DNA of 64,000 nt from an uncultured Fluviicola sp. Its GTDB lineage: Bacteria > Bacteroidota > Bacteroidia > Flavobacteriales > Crocinitomicaceae. Below the pieces are notes generated by a model. It was not told the DNA's origin. It made no database searches and saw only the letters and a list, made by a program, of their open reading frames with translations. Position numbers and translations under genes: made by a program. How positions within the stretch are numbered: the first letter of the stretch is position 1; every line of letters begins with the position of its first letter. Location: contig NZ_CAMLDC010000023.1 of the NCBI RefSeq assembly GCF_946478805.1, positions 12,336 to 76,335 of the forward strand. The letters run 5' to 3'. Below, in pieces: positions 18,779 to 27,775 of this stretch.

Positions 18779-18866
18779 AAGTTCAAAAGTTTAAAAGTTC
18801 AAATTTGAAAGTTCAAAAGTTCTGGTATTTGAACTCTTTGAACCTTTTGAACAACTCATGAACTTG
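18779..18866. repeat. AT-rich inverted repeat cluster of AAGTTC/GAACTT
   Basis: Five copies of a GTTCAAA-like word on the left (18781-18821) face four copies of its complement on the right (TTTGAACTC, TTTGAACC, TTTTGAAC, GAACTTG up to 18866). The whole can fold into a long imperfect hairpin. It lies between the divergent sigma gene and mdh. Confidence 0.5.
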
Positions 18867-18976
18867 TGTGTTTACAAATAACGTTATTTCTATATTAAAT
18901 TTGAAGCAGGAGCAAAGTTTTATTCTTAAATTCGTTGCAATTTACAGGAATTAATTATCATTTTAATCATAAAGCA

Positions 18977-19903
18977 ATGAAAGTAACGGTAGTAGGTGCA
19001 GGAGCAGTAGGAGCAAGCTGTGCAGAATATATCGCAATGAAAAACTTCTGTTCGGAAGTGGTATTAGTGGATATTAAAGAAGGATTTGCCGAAGGTAAGG
19101 CAATGGATTTAATGCAAACAGCATCACTTAACGGATTCGATACGAAAATTACTGGAACAACAGGAGATTATAGCAAAACTGCAGGGTCTCATGTAGCCGT
19201 AATCACTTCAGGTATTCCCAGAAAACCGGGAATGACACGTGAAGAATTGATTGGAATCAATGCAGGTATCGTAAAGGATGTGACTCAAAACCTGGTGAAG
19301 CATTCTCCGGAAGTGATCATTATCGTTGTTTCCAACCCAATGGATACGATGGCCTATTTGGTACACAAAACTTCTGGTCTTCCTAAACACAAAATTATAG
19401 GAATGGGTGGTGCTTTGGATTCTGCACGTTTCAAATACAGATTGGCAGAAGCATTGGGAAGTCCGATCTCTGATGTAGATGGTATGGTGATCGCTGCACA
19501 CAGTGATACAGGAATGCTTCCATTATTGAGTAAGGCAACAAGAAACGGGGTTCCTGTAACGGAATTCTTAAGTGCTGACAAACAAAATTATGTAGTTGAA
19601 GAAACGAAGGTAGGAGGAGCAACATTGACTAAATTGTTGGGAACTTCGGCTTGGTATGCACCGGGTGCAGCTGTTTCTGTTATGGTTCAGGCAATTGCTT
19701 GTGACCAGAAGAAAATGATCCCTTGTTCTTTAATGTTGGATGGTGAATATGGACAAAGCGATATCTGCTTGGGAGTTCCTGCAATTATCGGTAAAAACGG
19801 AGTGGAGCAAATCGTAACGGTAACACTCACTGCAGAGGAGAAAGCGAAATTTGCTGAAGCAGCAGATGCTGTAAGAGAGATAAACGGAGATTTGAAATAC
19901 TAA
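18977..19903 (+). CDS. mdh: Malate dehydrogenase
   Basis: A 308-aa NAD-dependent enzyme of the lactate/malate dehydrogenase family, interconverting malate and oxaloacetate in the TCA cycle. It has the Rossmann motif VVGAGAVGASCAEYIA, VITSGIPRKPGMTREEL (substrate loop with the paired arginines expected of a malate rather than lactate enzyme), VSNPMDTMAYL and GGALDSARFKYRLAE. Catalytic His lies in VIAAHSDTG. I use the ATG at 18977 (MKVTVVGAGAVG), the normal N-terminus, rather than the frame start at 18935. A strong terminator follows. Confidence 0.96.
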   Translation: MKVTVVGAGAVGASCAEYIAMKNFCSEVVLVDIKEGFAEGKAMDLMQTASLNGFDTKITGTTGDYSKTAGSHVAVITSGIPRKPGMTREELIGINAGIVKDVTQNLVKHSPEVIIIVVSNPMDTMAYLVHKTSGLPKHKIIGMGGALDSARFKYRLAEALGSPISDVDGMVIAAHSDTGMLPLLSKATRNGVPVTEFLSADKQNYVVEETKVGGATLTKLLGTSAWYAPGAAVSVMVQAIACDQKKMIPCSLMLDGEYGQSDICLGVPAIIGKNGVEQIVTVTLTAEEKAKFAEAADAVREINGDLKY

Positions 19904-19924
19904 TTTAGATTAGTATTTATATTT

Positions 19925-19959
19925 AAACGGTGCAGACAAAAGCTGCACCGTTTTTTTTT
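19925..19959 (+). terminator. Rho-independent terminator of mdh
   Basis: AAACGGTGCAG and CTGCACCGTTT form an 11-bp stem with a 7-nt loop, followed by a run of T. The A-run before the stem means it can also end transcription of the convergent gene at 20002. Confidence 0.92.
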
Positions 19960-20001
19960 GAAAGAATTTTCCTTGGTCTATTAATTCTAATTTACAATTA
20001 A

Positions 20002-23000
20002 TTATTTTCCGATCTTGACTAAACGCATTTGCTGCATTACTTCCGTCCCTGAAACGATACGAATCAGATAAACTGCATTGGGATAAGCTGATAGATTTAC
20101 AACTGTTTCCGCTTGTGAATCTGAGAGTGGGCGAGAGTCCAAAACCCGACCGGATAAATCAACCAATTGGTACTTCAAAGATTCATTCTTTGATTGTTGA
20201 AGATTCACGATAATAGCCTGTTCTTGTGCAGGGTTGGGATATAGATTGAATCCGTCAGGTTGACTATTCTCTGCTAAACCCAAACCACTTCCATTGAAAT
20301 AAGCATCGAATTGAATAGATGTCACATCCAATGTATCTAAATATACAGATGAAAGTGTGTTTGCGATGATTCCATTATTCCCCCAATTACTAAATGTGAA
20401 TCCGGGATTGGCAATAGCTTCGATTTTAATCGGTACTCCATTGAAGTAAATTCCATTCCATGGATAAGTTCCCGGTTCAATTGTACTGATATGGATCTTT
20501 CCTGCTCCGGCAGGATGCACGTCCAAGACCAAGTCCACCTGATTGGGTAAATTGAAGTTGTTTTCGATATGATTTCTAACCTGGTTGCTGCGCTCGGTCA
20601 GTTGATCCTGGAAGGTGAGATGACTGTTGTATAAGTCGGTCATTTGTTGCGGGATATTGTTCGGATCTCCCCAACGTGCGTATTCCTTCTGCATTTCAAC
20701 GGCGATTTGATTGAAAAAATTGTCTTCCAACGGGATTATGCGAGTTGGAAGGTATTCGGTGTTCATCACATCTGCATAACGGTTAATGAAATAATCCTTG
20801 AACCGGTCATTCTGAATTCCTTTCAGCCAAATATTGATAAATGGATTCCCGGTGCTTTGCCCCATCATATAAGCTATGTGGTCATCATAGCAATCTGACC
20901 AGGAAAAAGGAGCCAGGGCAAGTTCCATGTCGATGGTGCAAAAACGGTAACGGAAACCGGTTTTATTCGAACGGTAAATTTTGATATTGTTTTGAGGCCA
21001 ATCGGTATTACCCATCCAAGATTCTGCAATAATATAATCCGTATAATAAGTTTGATCAAAATAGTTGTCTGCCTGATCCCAATAAGAGATGGAAGAAGGA
21101 TTTAAGCTGTTGAAAGCAGCATAAGCTACGTTGAATGTATCTACCGGAGCACCAGTCACTGAACGCAAAATGGAATTGTTCCAGGCGCTCAAAGAAAGGA
21201 TATCCAAAGAATCCTTATGTGCACCATCTGCCAACTTGAAAAACTCATCATCAATTTTTTCACGCAATTCGTATAACCCGAAGTAAGATCCGTTGATATA
21301 TACTGTAACCGGACGCCAAGCAGAATAATAGTTGTTTGTAGTTGCTGACATCGCCTCTTCTTGAAGCGCATCCTTATAAGGAAATTGGAGCCATTGATTA
21401 CTACCGTTCCGGATATAAAAATTGCTGTATTTTGTCCTGGTTGGTCGATTTGGAATTACCGGGTAATTGACTGATCCTTCACCCAAAACTCCATTGTCCA
21501 ATTCCAAGCGGAATGAATGCTGAGGATGTGAACGGCTGCCTCCATAGCCTCCATCGATTTGCATTCCTGTATTCCTGGAGAATAATAACTGTTCATCTTC
21601 TGTAAAATAATCGATGTGAGCAGCGCGCTGCCAATCTTGCTGCCAATTATCAAAAATACCGGATGGCCCGTAAAGGTTTTGGTTGTCAGTTATGAGAGAG
21701 ATTATTGGAGTTTCATGATCGATTCCTAATAAATAGGAAGCTTGAGTAATGCTGCTTGGCAGGAAACCTGTGCCATAAACGCGTGCGCGCAGAACACTGG
21801 AATAAAGAACGGGAACAGGAGTTCCTGAATATAAAGTTGATGAGGTAGTTGGCTCACTTCCATCAATTGTATAATATACTTGAGAACCCGAACCGTTTGT
21901 GTTGGCGATTGTTACAGAAACAGTTGTGCCATACACACCAGGTTGAACTGAGAAAACAGGGGGCAAAAAGTATCCGCTATATCCTTGGGAACCGTTGTTG
22001 GTCGATTCGGGTGTCGGGGTTCCGAATGTCACGGAATTACTGCTTGCATCCGGAAGTAATCCGCGGCTTTCATCCAAATTCTGGCAATTGACCCATAGAC
22101 TGCTTAAAAGGGTTTGTGAAGGATCGTATAAATTGATTGTTTCGCCAGAACTTGAAATTGAAAAATTGGTATGCTGATACTGGTTAGGGTTGACCATCTC
22201 AAAATTTGACGATAGTGAACCATATGAAACCAACATCATGTCAAATTCGATGTAAGTATATACCATAGCGGGATCTGTGCTTGCTACATCGAACCCAAAA
22301 GAGTTGATGTTGCCTGCAGTTAATCCTGCTGCACTCAATTCGGATGCTAAAATGAGCAATTGGTGTTTAGCTCCCCAATACCAGTTTCCATATGGAGCAG
22401 GGTAGTCCGTCCCCGAATTTTGAATGGTTCCATTTCCAACGGAAAAACCATTGAATTTCATGTTTGGCCGCTGGTTTACCGTGTTTCCGGAAGAGAATCC
22501 GCAAGCGGCATCACTGTTGTCCTGAAATGCAAAAGCAGTCGAAGCAAAGGTTGTGGCACTTTGATTGAAAATGGAATTGAGCGTATAACCGGTACTACTA
22601 TATGAACAGGTATTTACTAAAATATTTGAAACGCCATCCCAATAGAAAGGAGTGGTAAATGTATGCGTGTTCCAACCTGTGGTCGGTGTGTAATTGGAAG
22701 CCGTGAGCACATGTGTGAAACCTGAAATTGGTTTCCGGTCTTTCCCGCTGCAAAAAACGGTTTTGTATTCGTTTGGCAACAAATTGATTGCCGGGAATGT
22801 CCATTTTTGTGGTTGTGCCGGATTATCACTCAATGCATAATTGAAAAGTGAGAGCGTATCCGAAGTGGTATTGTATAATTCAATCCAATCAGGAAATTCG
22901 CCATCCTCATCCGCAATAGTTGTATAATTGCGGTTGCTTCCTTCATTGATAACAATTTGGGCGTTTAAAGAAAAGGAAAAAACGCAACAGACAAGTGCGA

Positions 23001-23022
23001 AAATGTATGGTATGAATCTCAT
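20002..23022 (-). CDS. Secreted CotH/lamin-tail protein with T9SS sorting domain
   Basis: A 1006-aa exported protein. Signal peptide MRFIPYIFALVCCVFSFSLNAQ; a lamin-tail-like domain (IVINEGSNRNYTTIADEDGEFPDWIELYN) follows, then a beta-rich region, a chitobiase-like beta-sandwich (VYYTIDGSEPTTSSTLY), a CotH kinase-like domain with the YINGSYFGLYELREKIDDEFF motif, and at the C-terminus a type A T9SS sorting domain (FNLYPNPAQEQ to MRLVKIGK). I start at 23022 because the longer frame (23055) puts 11 polar residues before the signal peptide. It is predicted to be a surface or extracellular protein; CotH domains in spores act as protein kinases but activity here is unproven. Confidence 0.9.
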   Translation of the reverse strand: MRFIPYIFALVCCVFSFSLNAQIVINEGSNRNYTTIADEDGEFPDWIELYNTTSDTLSLFNYALSDNPAQPQKWTFPAINLLPNEYKTVFCSGKDRKPISGFTHVLTASNYTPTTGWNTHTFTTPFYWDGVSNILVNTCSYSSTGYTLNSIFNQSATTFASTAFAFQDNSDAACGFSSGNTVNQRPNMKFNGFSVGNGTIQNSGTDYPAPYGNWYWGAKHQLLILASELSAAGLTAGNINSFGFDVASTDPAMVYTYIEFDMMLVSYGSLSSNFEMVNPNQYQHTNFSISSSGETINLYDPSQTLLSSLWVNCQNLDESRGLLPDASSNSVTFGTPTPESTNNGSQGYSGYFLPPVFSVQPGVYGTTVSVTIANTNGSGSQVYYTIDGSEPTTSSTLYSGTPVPVLYSSVLRARVYGTGFLPSSITQASYLLGIDHETPIISLITDNQNLYGPSGIFDNWQQDWQRAAHIDYFTEDEQLLFSRNTGMQIDGGYGGSRSHPQHSFRLELDNGVLGEGSVNYPVIPNRPTRTKYSNFYIRNGSNQWLQFPYKDALQEEAMSATTNNYYSAWRPVTVYINGSYFGLYELREKIDDEFFKLADGAHKDSLDILSLSAWNNSILRSVTGAPVDTFNVAYAAFNSLNPSSISYWDQADNYFDQTYYTDYIIAESWMGNTDWPQNNIKIYRSNKTGFRYRFCTIDMELALAPFSWSDCYDDHIAYMMGQSTGNPFINIWLKGIQNDRFKDYFINRYADVMNTEYLPTRIIPLEDNFFNQIAVEMQKEYARWGDPNNIPQQMTDLYNSHLTFQDQLTERSNQVRNHIENNFNLPNQVDLVLDVHPAGAGKIHISTIEPGTYPWNGIYFNGVPIKIEAIANPGFTFSNWGNNGIIANTLSSVYLDTLDVTSIQFDAYFNGSGLGLAENSQPDGFNLYPNPAQEQAIIVNLQQSKNESLKYQLVDLSGRVLDSRPLSDSQAETVVNLSAYPNAVYLIRIVSGTEVMQQMRLVKIGK

Positions 23023-23204
23023 AAGCAATGTGTAGTAATTTGATGTACTGCACAATAATAATCATTTTCGTGTTTATATGAGAAGCAAAAAGTTCACATG
23101 CTTGATAAGTCAATTCATATGGGGGGTGAATAATTGTTTACTTAAATACGATGTTCCGGGAAGAATCCTTACCTTGGTTCAACCGCCATTTAAATATCTT
23201 AGGC

Positions 23205-23759
23205 ATGCAGATTAAATTTCTTTTTTCGCTGTTTATATTTCTGTTTCCTTTGTTGCTTATGGGTCAGGGCAGGACAGGGATCGAAAAAATGCGATATACA
23301 CCGGGAATCAGCATAGAAAAAAATTTCGTAGATCTGAAGTCTTTTGAATTGGGAGCGAATGTATTTGCTACACGTGGAAGACTTACCAACGACGTTATTA
23401 ATTATTACGGAATCGAAGGTACCTATAAATGGATTACGCTAGCAGATGAAAGACGCGATGGTATTTCGGTACGTGGGATTTATCAGCGCTTAAAGAATCC
23501 GATCGGTTTCAATGTTCAAAGCTCGGTATTGTTCGCCCGGAAATCTACTTTTTTCCTGCCTGAGGTCGGGGTCACCTTATTCGGTGTATTGTCTCTGAAT
23601 TATGGCTACTATTTTCGAACGGATGTACGTCAGACATATGATTCCTCACTGCATAGCATTTCATTAAAACTCAGCCTGAACCTTTGTTACGGGGAATACC
23701 TGAACATCGTTGGGAAAAGTGAGAAATGGAAATTTAAAAGTGCCGGATCGAAAAATTAA
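23205..23759 (+). CDS. Small exported protein, possible outer-membrane beta-barrel
   Basis: A 184-aa protein starting MQIKFLFSLFIFLFPLLLMGQ, a clear signal peptide, which is why I prefer 23205 over the frame start at 23151. The mature part has alternating hydrophobic strands (YGIEGTYKWITLA, GVLSLNYGYYFRTD, ISLKLSLNLCYGEYLNIVG), like a small outer-membrane beta-barrel. The family is unknown. Its stop overlaps the stop of the convergent beta-helix lipoprotein gene by 4 nt. Confidence 0.75.
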   Translation: MQIKFLFSLFIFLFPLLLMGQGRTGIEKMRYTPGISIEKNFVDLKSFELGANVFATRGRLTNDVINYYGIEGTYKWITLADERRDGISVRGIYQRLKNPIGFNVQSSVLFARKSTFFLPEVGVTLFGVLSLNYGYYFRTDVRQTYDSSLHSISLKLSLNLCYGEYLNIVGKSEKWKFKSAGSKN

Positions 23760-25174
23760 GGGATATCATAAACACCGATGTCAGGAGGTGAATTTCGTCC
23801 TACTCCACGTATGTCCTGTGCTGTTGTATAGGTCTGATTTCCATTATTACTCAAACTGGAAGAAGTGGAACTAAACATGAAATTGTCTGCTTCCGGCCAG
23901 ACAAACAAAGGATTTGAATTGGAACAGGAGGTAAACATCGCATTCCCAAGATTTGATTTTAAAATCACCGAATTCCGGAAGTGAAAGTTGAGTGTCAATC
24001 CACCTGTTTGAATGGTATCGATAGCTAAATGTTCGCCACTGCTTCCGTAAATCACACAGTTGTTAAAATTGGCGTTCGGAATATCAGTTATTATGGTTGT
24101 TCCTTGCGAATTGGTATAGTGGTTGGAAATTCCAACGGCCGGTGTCGTTCCTTCTCCGCTTCCGTATCCTAGAAAATCACACTGATTGAAGGTGAAATCT
24201 GCTCCTTGGAGTACTAATAAGGAATGCACACCTGTGCTGTGAACCAATACATTTTCACCATATACCTTCGGACCGTTAAACAGGAACAACCCATAACTTG
24301 CTGCATTGAGGATCTCCGTATTGGAAATAGTGAGTGTATTCTGAGAGAAAGCAGCGTCGCGTGAATCGACATGAATTCCTGCAATCGCATTTTTAATGAT
24401 TACATTGTCAATTAAGGAAGGCCTTGCTTCTTGTAAATAGACACCGTAATACTGTCCCGGAACATCCTTATAAGATGCTTCCAAGCGGTCTCCCTGGATA
24501 GTTACCTTATTGGAGTAGTCGCCATCAATATTCAAGGTTCCTTTGTAATTCCAAAGAATGGCGCCTTTATGAAGGTAAATATGTGTTCCTCCGATAATAT
24601 TGAGTGTTTTGGCTGAATCTACAAATGCTGCATTATAAATCACGTGTGGTTTGTCGTTCTGCCAGGTTCCTTCGTTCAGGTTCAGACCATTGCCATTGGG
24701 TACACTAAAGTCGGAGTAGTGATAGTACATATCCTGCCCCCAAGCAGCCAATTTCACATATTGATCTTCCCCATTGGTCGTAAATCGAACGGAATCTTCT
24801 ACAATGACAGGTAAATTTTGACCATTGACGCTTAATTTCACTTCTACAAAACAAAATAAACTGTCACCGGAAGGGATTTCCAAATCGGAAAAACTGGTTC
24901 CCTGAAGTCCATCCAGGTTTAATTTGAATTTGGATGCGGAACCGCCCATCAATTCAACGTTACTAATTTTCAATGCCTTGTTTTGGGGGTTGTAAATCTT
25001 GAAATACTTTGTGGTAGAGCCGATTGTGGTAAAAACAGTATCGAAAACCAAGGTGTCGGTTGAAAAACTCAAATTACCGTCACCAAACAGATTTTTCTTT
25101 TTACAAGCCGAATTAGTTAGCGTAAGAGAAGCTAAAATTGCGACCCCAAAAATAAGATTTACTATTTTCATCAT
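23756..25174 (-). CDS. Parallel beta-helix lipoprotein
   Basis: A 472-aa lipoprotein: [24 protein letters not shown] with lipobox TNSAC. After an Ig-like N-terminal domain ([23 protein letters not shown]), residues of about 190-440 form a right-handed parallel beta-helix, with repeated short strands of the kind [18 protein letters not shown] and [17 protein letters not shown]. The Bacteroidota family of this layout is conserved, but no substrate is known; beta-helix proteins often bind or cut polysaccharides. It is divergent from rpmE2 with a 112-nt gap. Confidence 0.82.
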   Translation of the reverse strand: MMKIVNLIFGVAILASLTLTNSACKKKNLFGDGNLSFSTDTLVFDTVFTTIGSTTKYFKIYNPQNKALKISNVELMGGSASKFKLNLDGLQGTSFSDLEIPSGDSLFCFVEVKLSVNGQNLPVIVEDSVRFTTNGEDQYVKLAAWGQDMYYHYSDFSVPNGNGLNLNEGTWQNDKPHVIYNAAFVDSAKTLNIIGGTHIYLHKGAILWNYKGTLNIDGDYSNKVTIQGDRLEASYKDVPGQYYGVYLQEARPSLIDNVIIKNAIAGIHVDSRDAAFSQNTLTISNTEILNAASYGLFLFNGPKVYGENVLVHSTGVHSLLVLQGADFTFNQCDFLGYGSGEGTTPAVGISNHYTNSQGTTIITDIPNANFNNCVIYGSSGEHLAIDTIQTGGLTLNFHFRNSVILKSNLGNAMFTSCSNSNPLFVWPEADNFMFSSTSSSLSNNGNQTYTTAQDIRGVGRNSPPDIGVYDIP

Positions 25175-25211
25175 GACAAAAGTAACGAAATGTAATCCAT
25201 TTTATTTTTTT

Positions 25212-25242
25212 TGTTGTGAATTAAAAAGTTTGATTATCTTTG
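25212..25242 (+). promoter_or_regulatory. Promoter of rpmE2
   Basis: TTG at 25214-25216 (within ttgttgtg) and TATCTTTG at 25235-25242, 18 nt apart, match the Bacteroidota -33/-7 consensus well. The predicted start is about 40 nt before the L31 ATG. Confidence 0.75.
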
Positions 25243-25286
25243 CAAACCAATTTTCGAATAAGAACAAAATTAAGAATAACAATAAT

Positions 25287-25541
25287 ATGAAAGCAGGTAT
25301 TCACCCGGAAGATTATAGATTAGTAGTGTTTAAAGACATGACAAATGAGTATGCATTTTTATGTCATTCTTCTGCTAATACTTCAGAAACAATTACTTGG
25401 GAGGATGGAAATGATTATCCATTGGTAAAATTAGATATCTCTCACAAGTCTCACCCGTTCTTTACAGGTATTGTACAGTTCGTGGATACTGCAGGTCGTA
25501 TCGATAAATTCAACAATCGTTACGGAAAATACAAAAAGTAA
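25287..25541 (+). CDS. rpmE2: 50S ribosomal protein L31, type B
   Basis: An 84-aa ribosomal protein: [18 protein letters not shown] to [29 protein letters not shown]. It lacks the CxxC zinc ribbon and carries the type B internal segment, so it is the zinc-independent form typical of Bacteroidota. The frame is open far upstream (to 24999), but the ATG at 25287, preceded by an AT-rich leader and a strong promoter, is the real start. A terminator follows at 25562. Confidence 0.96.
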   Translation: MKAGIHPEDYRLVVFKDMTNEYAFLCHSSANTSETITWEDGNDYPLVKLDISHKSHPFFTGIVQFVDTAGRIDKFNNRYGKYKK

Positions 25542-25561
25542 TTTCTACCTCGAAATAGTCA

Positions 25562-25596
25562 CCCTGACAAGCTTTGCTTTGTCAGGGTTTTTTTTG
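25562..25596 (+). terminator. Rho-independent terminator of rpmE2
   Basis: CCCTGACAA and TTGTCAGGG form a 9-bp stem with an 8-nt loop, followed by eight T and a second T-run. Confidence 0.92.
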
Positions 25597-25649
25597 ATTT
25601 TTTTTGAGCTTTCGCCCCTCTTTTGGGCTGCCTTTAAGTACGAGATGGT

Positions 25650-25657
25650 TATATTTG
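25650..25657 (+). promoter_or_regulatory. -7 box almost touching the WG-repeat gene
   Basis: TATATTTG, a perfect TAnnTTTG, ends 4 nt before the ATG at 25662. If used, the mRNA would be leaderless or nearly so. No clean -33 at standard spacing is seen (TTTG at 25622 is 24 nt away). Confidence 0.4.
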
Positions 25658-25661
25658 TATC

Positions 25662-27773
25662 ATGAGTTCACTGCAGATTAAAATTTTAGTTCTATTCATT
25701 CTTTGTGCTTTTAACAAGGTACAAGCAGGTTCAATCGACGATGCATTCAAGGCCCTGAATCAATTCAATTACTTTGAAGCAAAAAAACAATTTGAAAAAT
25801 CGATCAAATCAAATGAATCTGCGGCGAACTATGGTTTGGCAGTGATTTACTCCCGTTCAGACAATCCTTTTCATCAGTTGGATTCGGCATATACCCGAAT
25901 TGTCCGCTCGGAGAAAAGTTACGGTTTGATGAAAGACAAACAAAAGGAAGCGCTTAAAAAGTACCATTTTGATTACCAGGCAATCGAAAGTTTAAGAAAG
26001 GAAATCTCGACAGGTCTTTTTCGGATTGTTCTGAAAAATCCTTCTGAAGAAGCATACGATCAATTTCAGAAAAATAATCCCTGGGCCGCAGAGCAGATTC
26101 GTGCGGTTTATTCCCGTGATTCCATTGCCTATTTGAAATCAAAGTCTGCAAATACTTCCGCTGCTTTTGACCTGTTCCTGAAAAAATATCCGGAATCCGA
26201 TTTCAAAAAGGAAGCTCTGAATAATTTTTACCGGTTGCAATACAAGGAAAACACGGATGGAAAAACCATTTCTTCTTTTCTTGGTTTTGAAAAACAATTT
26301 CCTTCCAATCCATACGTAGCTGACGCCCAAGACCAGGTTTATAACTTGAGTACTGCCCGCAACCAGGTGAAGGATTATGACCTGTTCATCAAGACCTATC
26401 CGAAGAACCGGAACGTTGAAAACGCCTGGAGAAAACTCTACCAGCTTTACATGTCGGATTATTCATTGGAACGGTTGGAAAAATTTCAAACCGAATACCC
26501 GAATTATCCATACAAAGATGAGATTACAAAAGACAAGAAGTTAAGTTCACAGCAAATTATTCCTTATAAAAATGCGGGACAATTCGGTTGGATGGATTTG
26601 AACGGAAATATCATTATTCCGGCTCAGTACAGCACCGTTGGATTCTTTAAAGAAGGTCTGGCATGGGCTGAAAAAAACGGGAAGTATGGTTTCGTGAATA
26701 AAGCCAATGAGATTGTCATTCCATTCAAATTTTCCAGTGCGAATGATTTTGATAAAGGAAGGGCAATTGTACAGGTAGATACTTTGTTCGGAATTATTGA
26801 TCGCTCCGGGGCTTACATTGTTGAGCCACAATACAAGGATATCGGACAGTTTTCCGAAGGATTGATCTATGCGATCAAAGATAGCTTGTATGGATATTTT
26901 GATGGATTGGGATTTCCTCGTATTCCAGCGCAATATGAAGAAGCATTTTCTTTTTCCGGAGGAATGGCTAAAGTGACTTTTAAAGGTTTGGAAGGCTACA
27001 TTGATGCGTTCGGTTCATTTAGAGTGAAACCTTTATATGAATCTATCAATTTGTTTGGTGATTCTGCAATTGTTGTTGAAGGAGATGAAACGGCGAAATT
27101 GGCGAATTTTCAGGGAGATGAACTAAAAACACCTCCGATTGAAGAAATCGGGACACTTGTTTCGGACAGGGCTCTGATTATTTCAGATGATAAGATTGGT
27201 TACCTGAATAAAAAAGGTGAAGTGGCGATTCCGGCAACATTCGATTATTTTACAAATGCGAAGACAGAAGGTGAGTTTGTCGGGATGTACGCGAAAGTTT
27301 CCAAAGCAAATAAATTCGGGATTATCGATCGTTTCGGAAAACCGATCATTCCGTTCACTTATTCCAAATTAGGTGGAGTCTCTTCCCTGATTGCTTTTGA
27401 AAAAGCATCCAAATGGGGATATATCAACTTACAAAATCAAGTCGTTGTTCCCCCGATGTATGAAGCAGCTGAAAGCTTCAAGTCAGGATTGGGAGTTATC
27501 CAATTGTTGACTTTGAAAGGAGCAATCAATGCAAAAGGAGAAACCGTTATTCCTGTTGAACATACGACGATCAAGGCATTGGATGAATCTCATTTTTTGG
27601 TTTCCCTGGGTGCCTTTTATGGAATTTATACCAACAAAGGGAAATTGGTTGTTCCATTGGAATATGTCCAGATCCGGAAGGTCCAGGATGATTTTTATAT
27701 CCTTACAAAAGGAACGGAACTGCATTATTTTTATGTTCCTGAAAACAAGCTGATCAAACCGATCCTGGATTAA
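25662..27773 (+). CDS. WG-repeat protein with TPR-like N-terminus
   Basis: A 703-aa exported protein (signal MSSLQIKILVLFILCAFNKVQAG). Residues 25-290 are helical tetratricopeptide-like repeats, including FLKKYPESDFKKEALNNFYRL and FIKTYPKNRNVENAWRKLYQLY. From about 295 to the end it consists of about nine WG beta-propeller-type repeats of the pattern GWMDLNGNIIIPAQYSTVGFFKEGLAWAE, KYGFVNKANEIVIPFKF and FGIIDRSGAYIVEPQY. WG repeats are common in Bacteroidota and have no fixed function. The next gene starts 2 nt after its stop, so the two are one unit. Confidence 0.88.
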   Translation: MSSLQIKILVLFILCAFNKVQAGSIDDAFKALNQFNYFEAKKQFEKSIKSNESAANYGLAVIYSRSDNPFHQLDSAYTRIVRSEKSYGLMKDKQKEALKKYHFDYQAIESLRKEISTGLFRIVLKNPSEEAYDQFQKNNPWAAEQIRAVYSRDSIAYLKSKSANTSAAFDLFLKKYPESDFKKEALNNFYRLQYKENTDGKTISSFLGFEKQFPSNPYVADAQDQVYNLSTARNQVKDYDLFIKTYPKNRNVENAWRKLYQLYMSDYSLERLEKFQTEYPNYPYKDEITKDKKLSSQQIIPYKNAGQFGWMDLNGNIIIPAQYSTVGFFKEGLAWAEKNGKYGFVNKANEIVIPFKFSSANDFDKGRAIVQVDTLFGIIDRSGAYIVEPQYKDIGQFSEGLIYAIKDSLYGYFDGLGFPRIPAQYEEAFSFSGGMAKVTFKGLEGYIDAFGSFRVKPLYESINLFGDSAIVVEGDETAKLANFQGDELKTPPIEEIGTLVSDRALIISDDKIGYLNKKGEVAIPATFDYFTNAKTEGEFVGMYAKVSKANKFGIIDRFGKPIIPFTYSKLGGVSSLIAFEKASKWGYINLQNQVVVPPMYEAAESFKSGLGVIQLLTLKGAINAKGETVIPVEHTTIKALDESHFLVSLGAFYGIYTNKGKLVVPLEYVQIRKVQDDFYILTKGTELHYFYVPENKLIKPILD

Positions 27774-27775
27774 TC

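Noticed and set aside
24999..25286. N-terminal extension of L31
   Set aside because: The upstream codons overlap the start of the divergent lipoprotein gene and the promoter; type-B L31 begins at the ATG at 25287.
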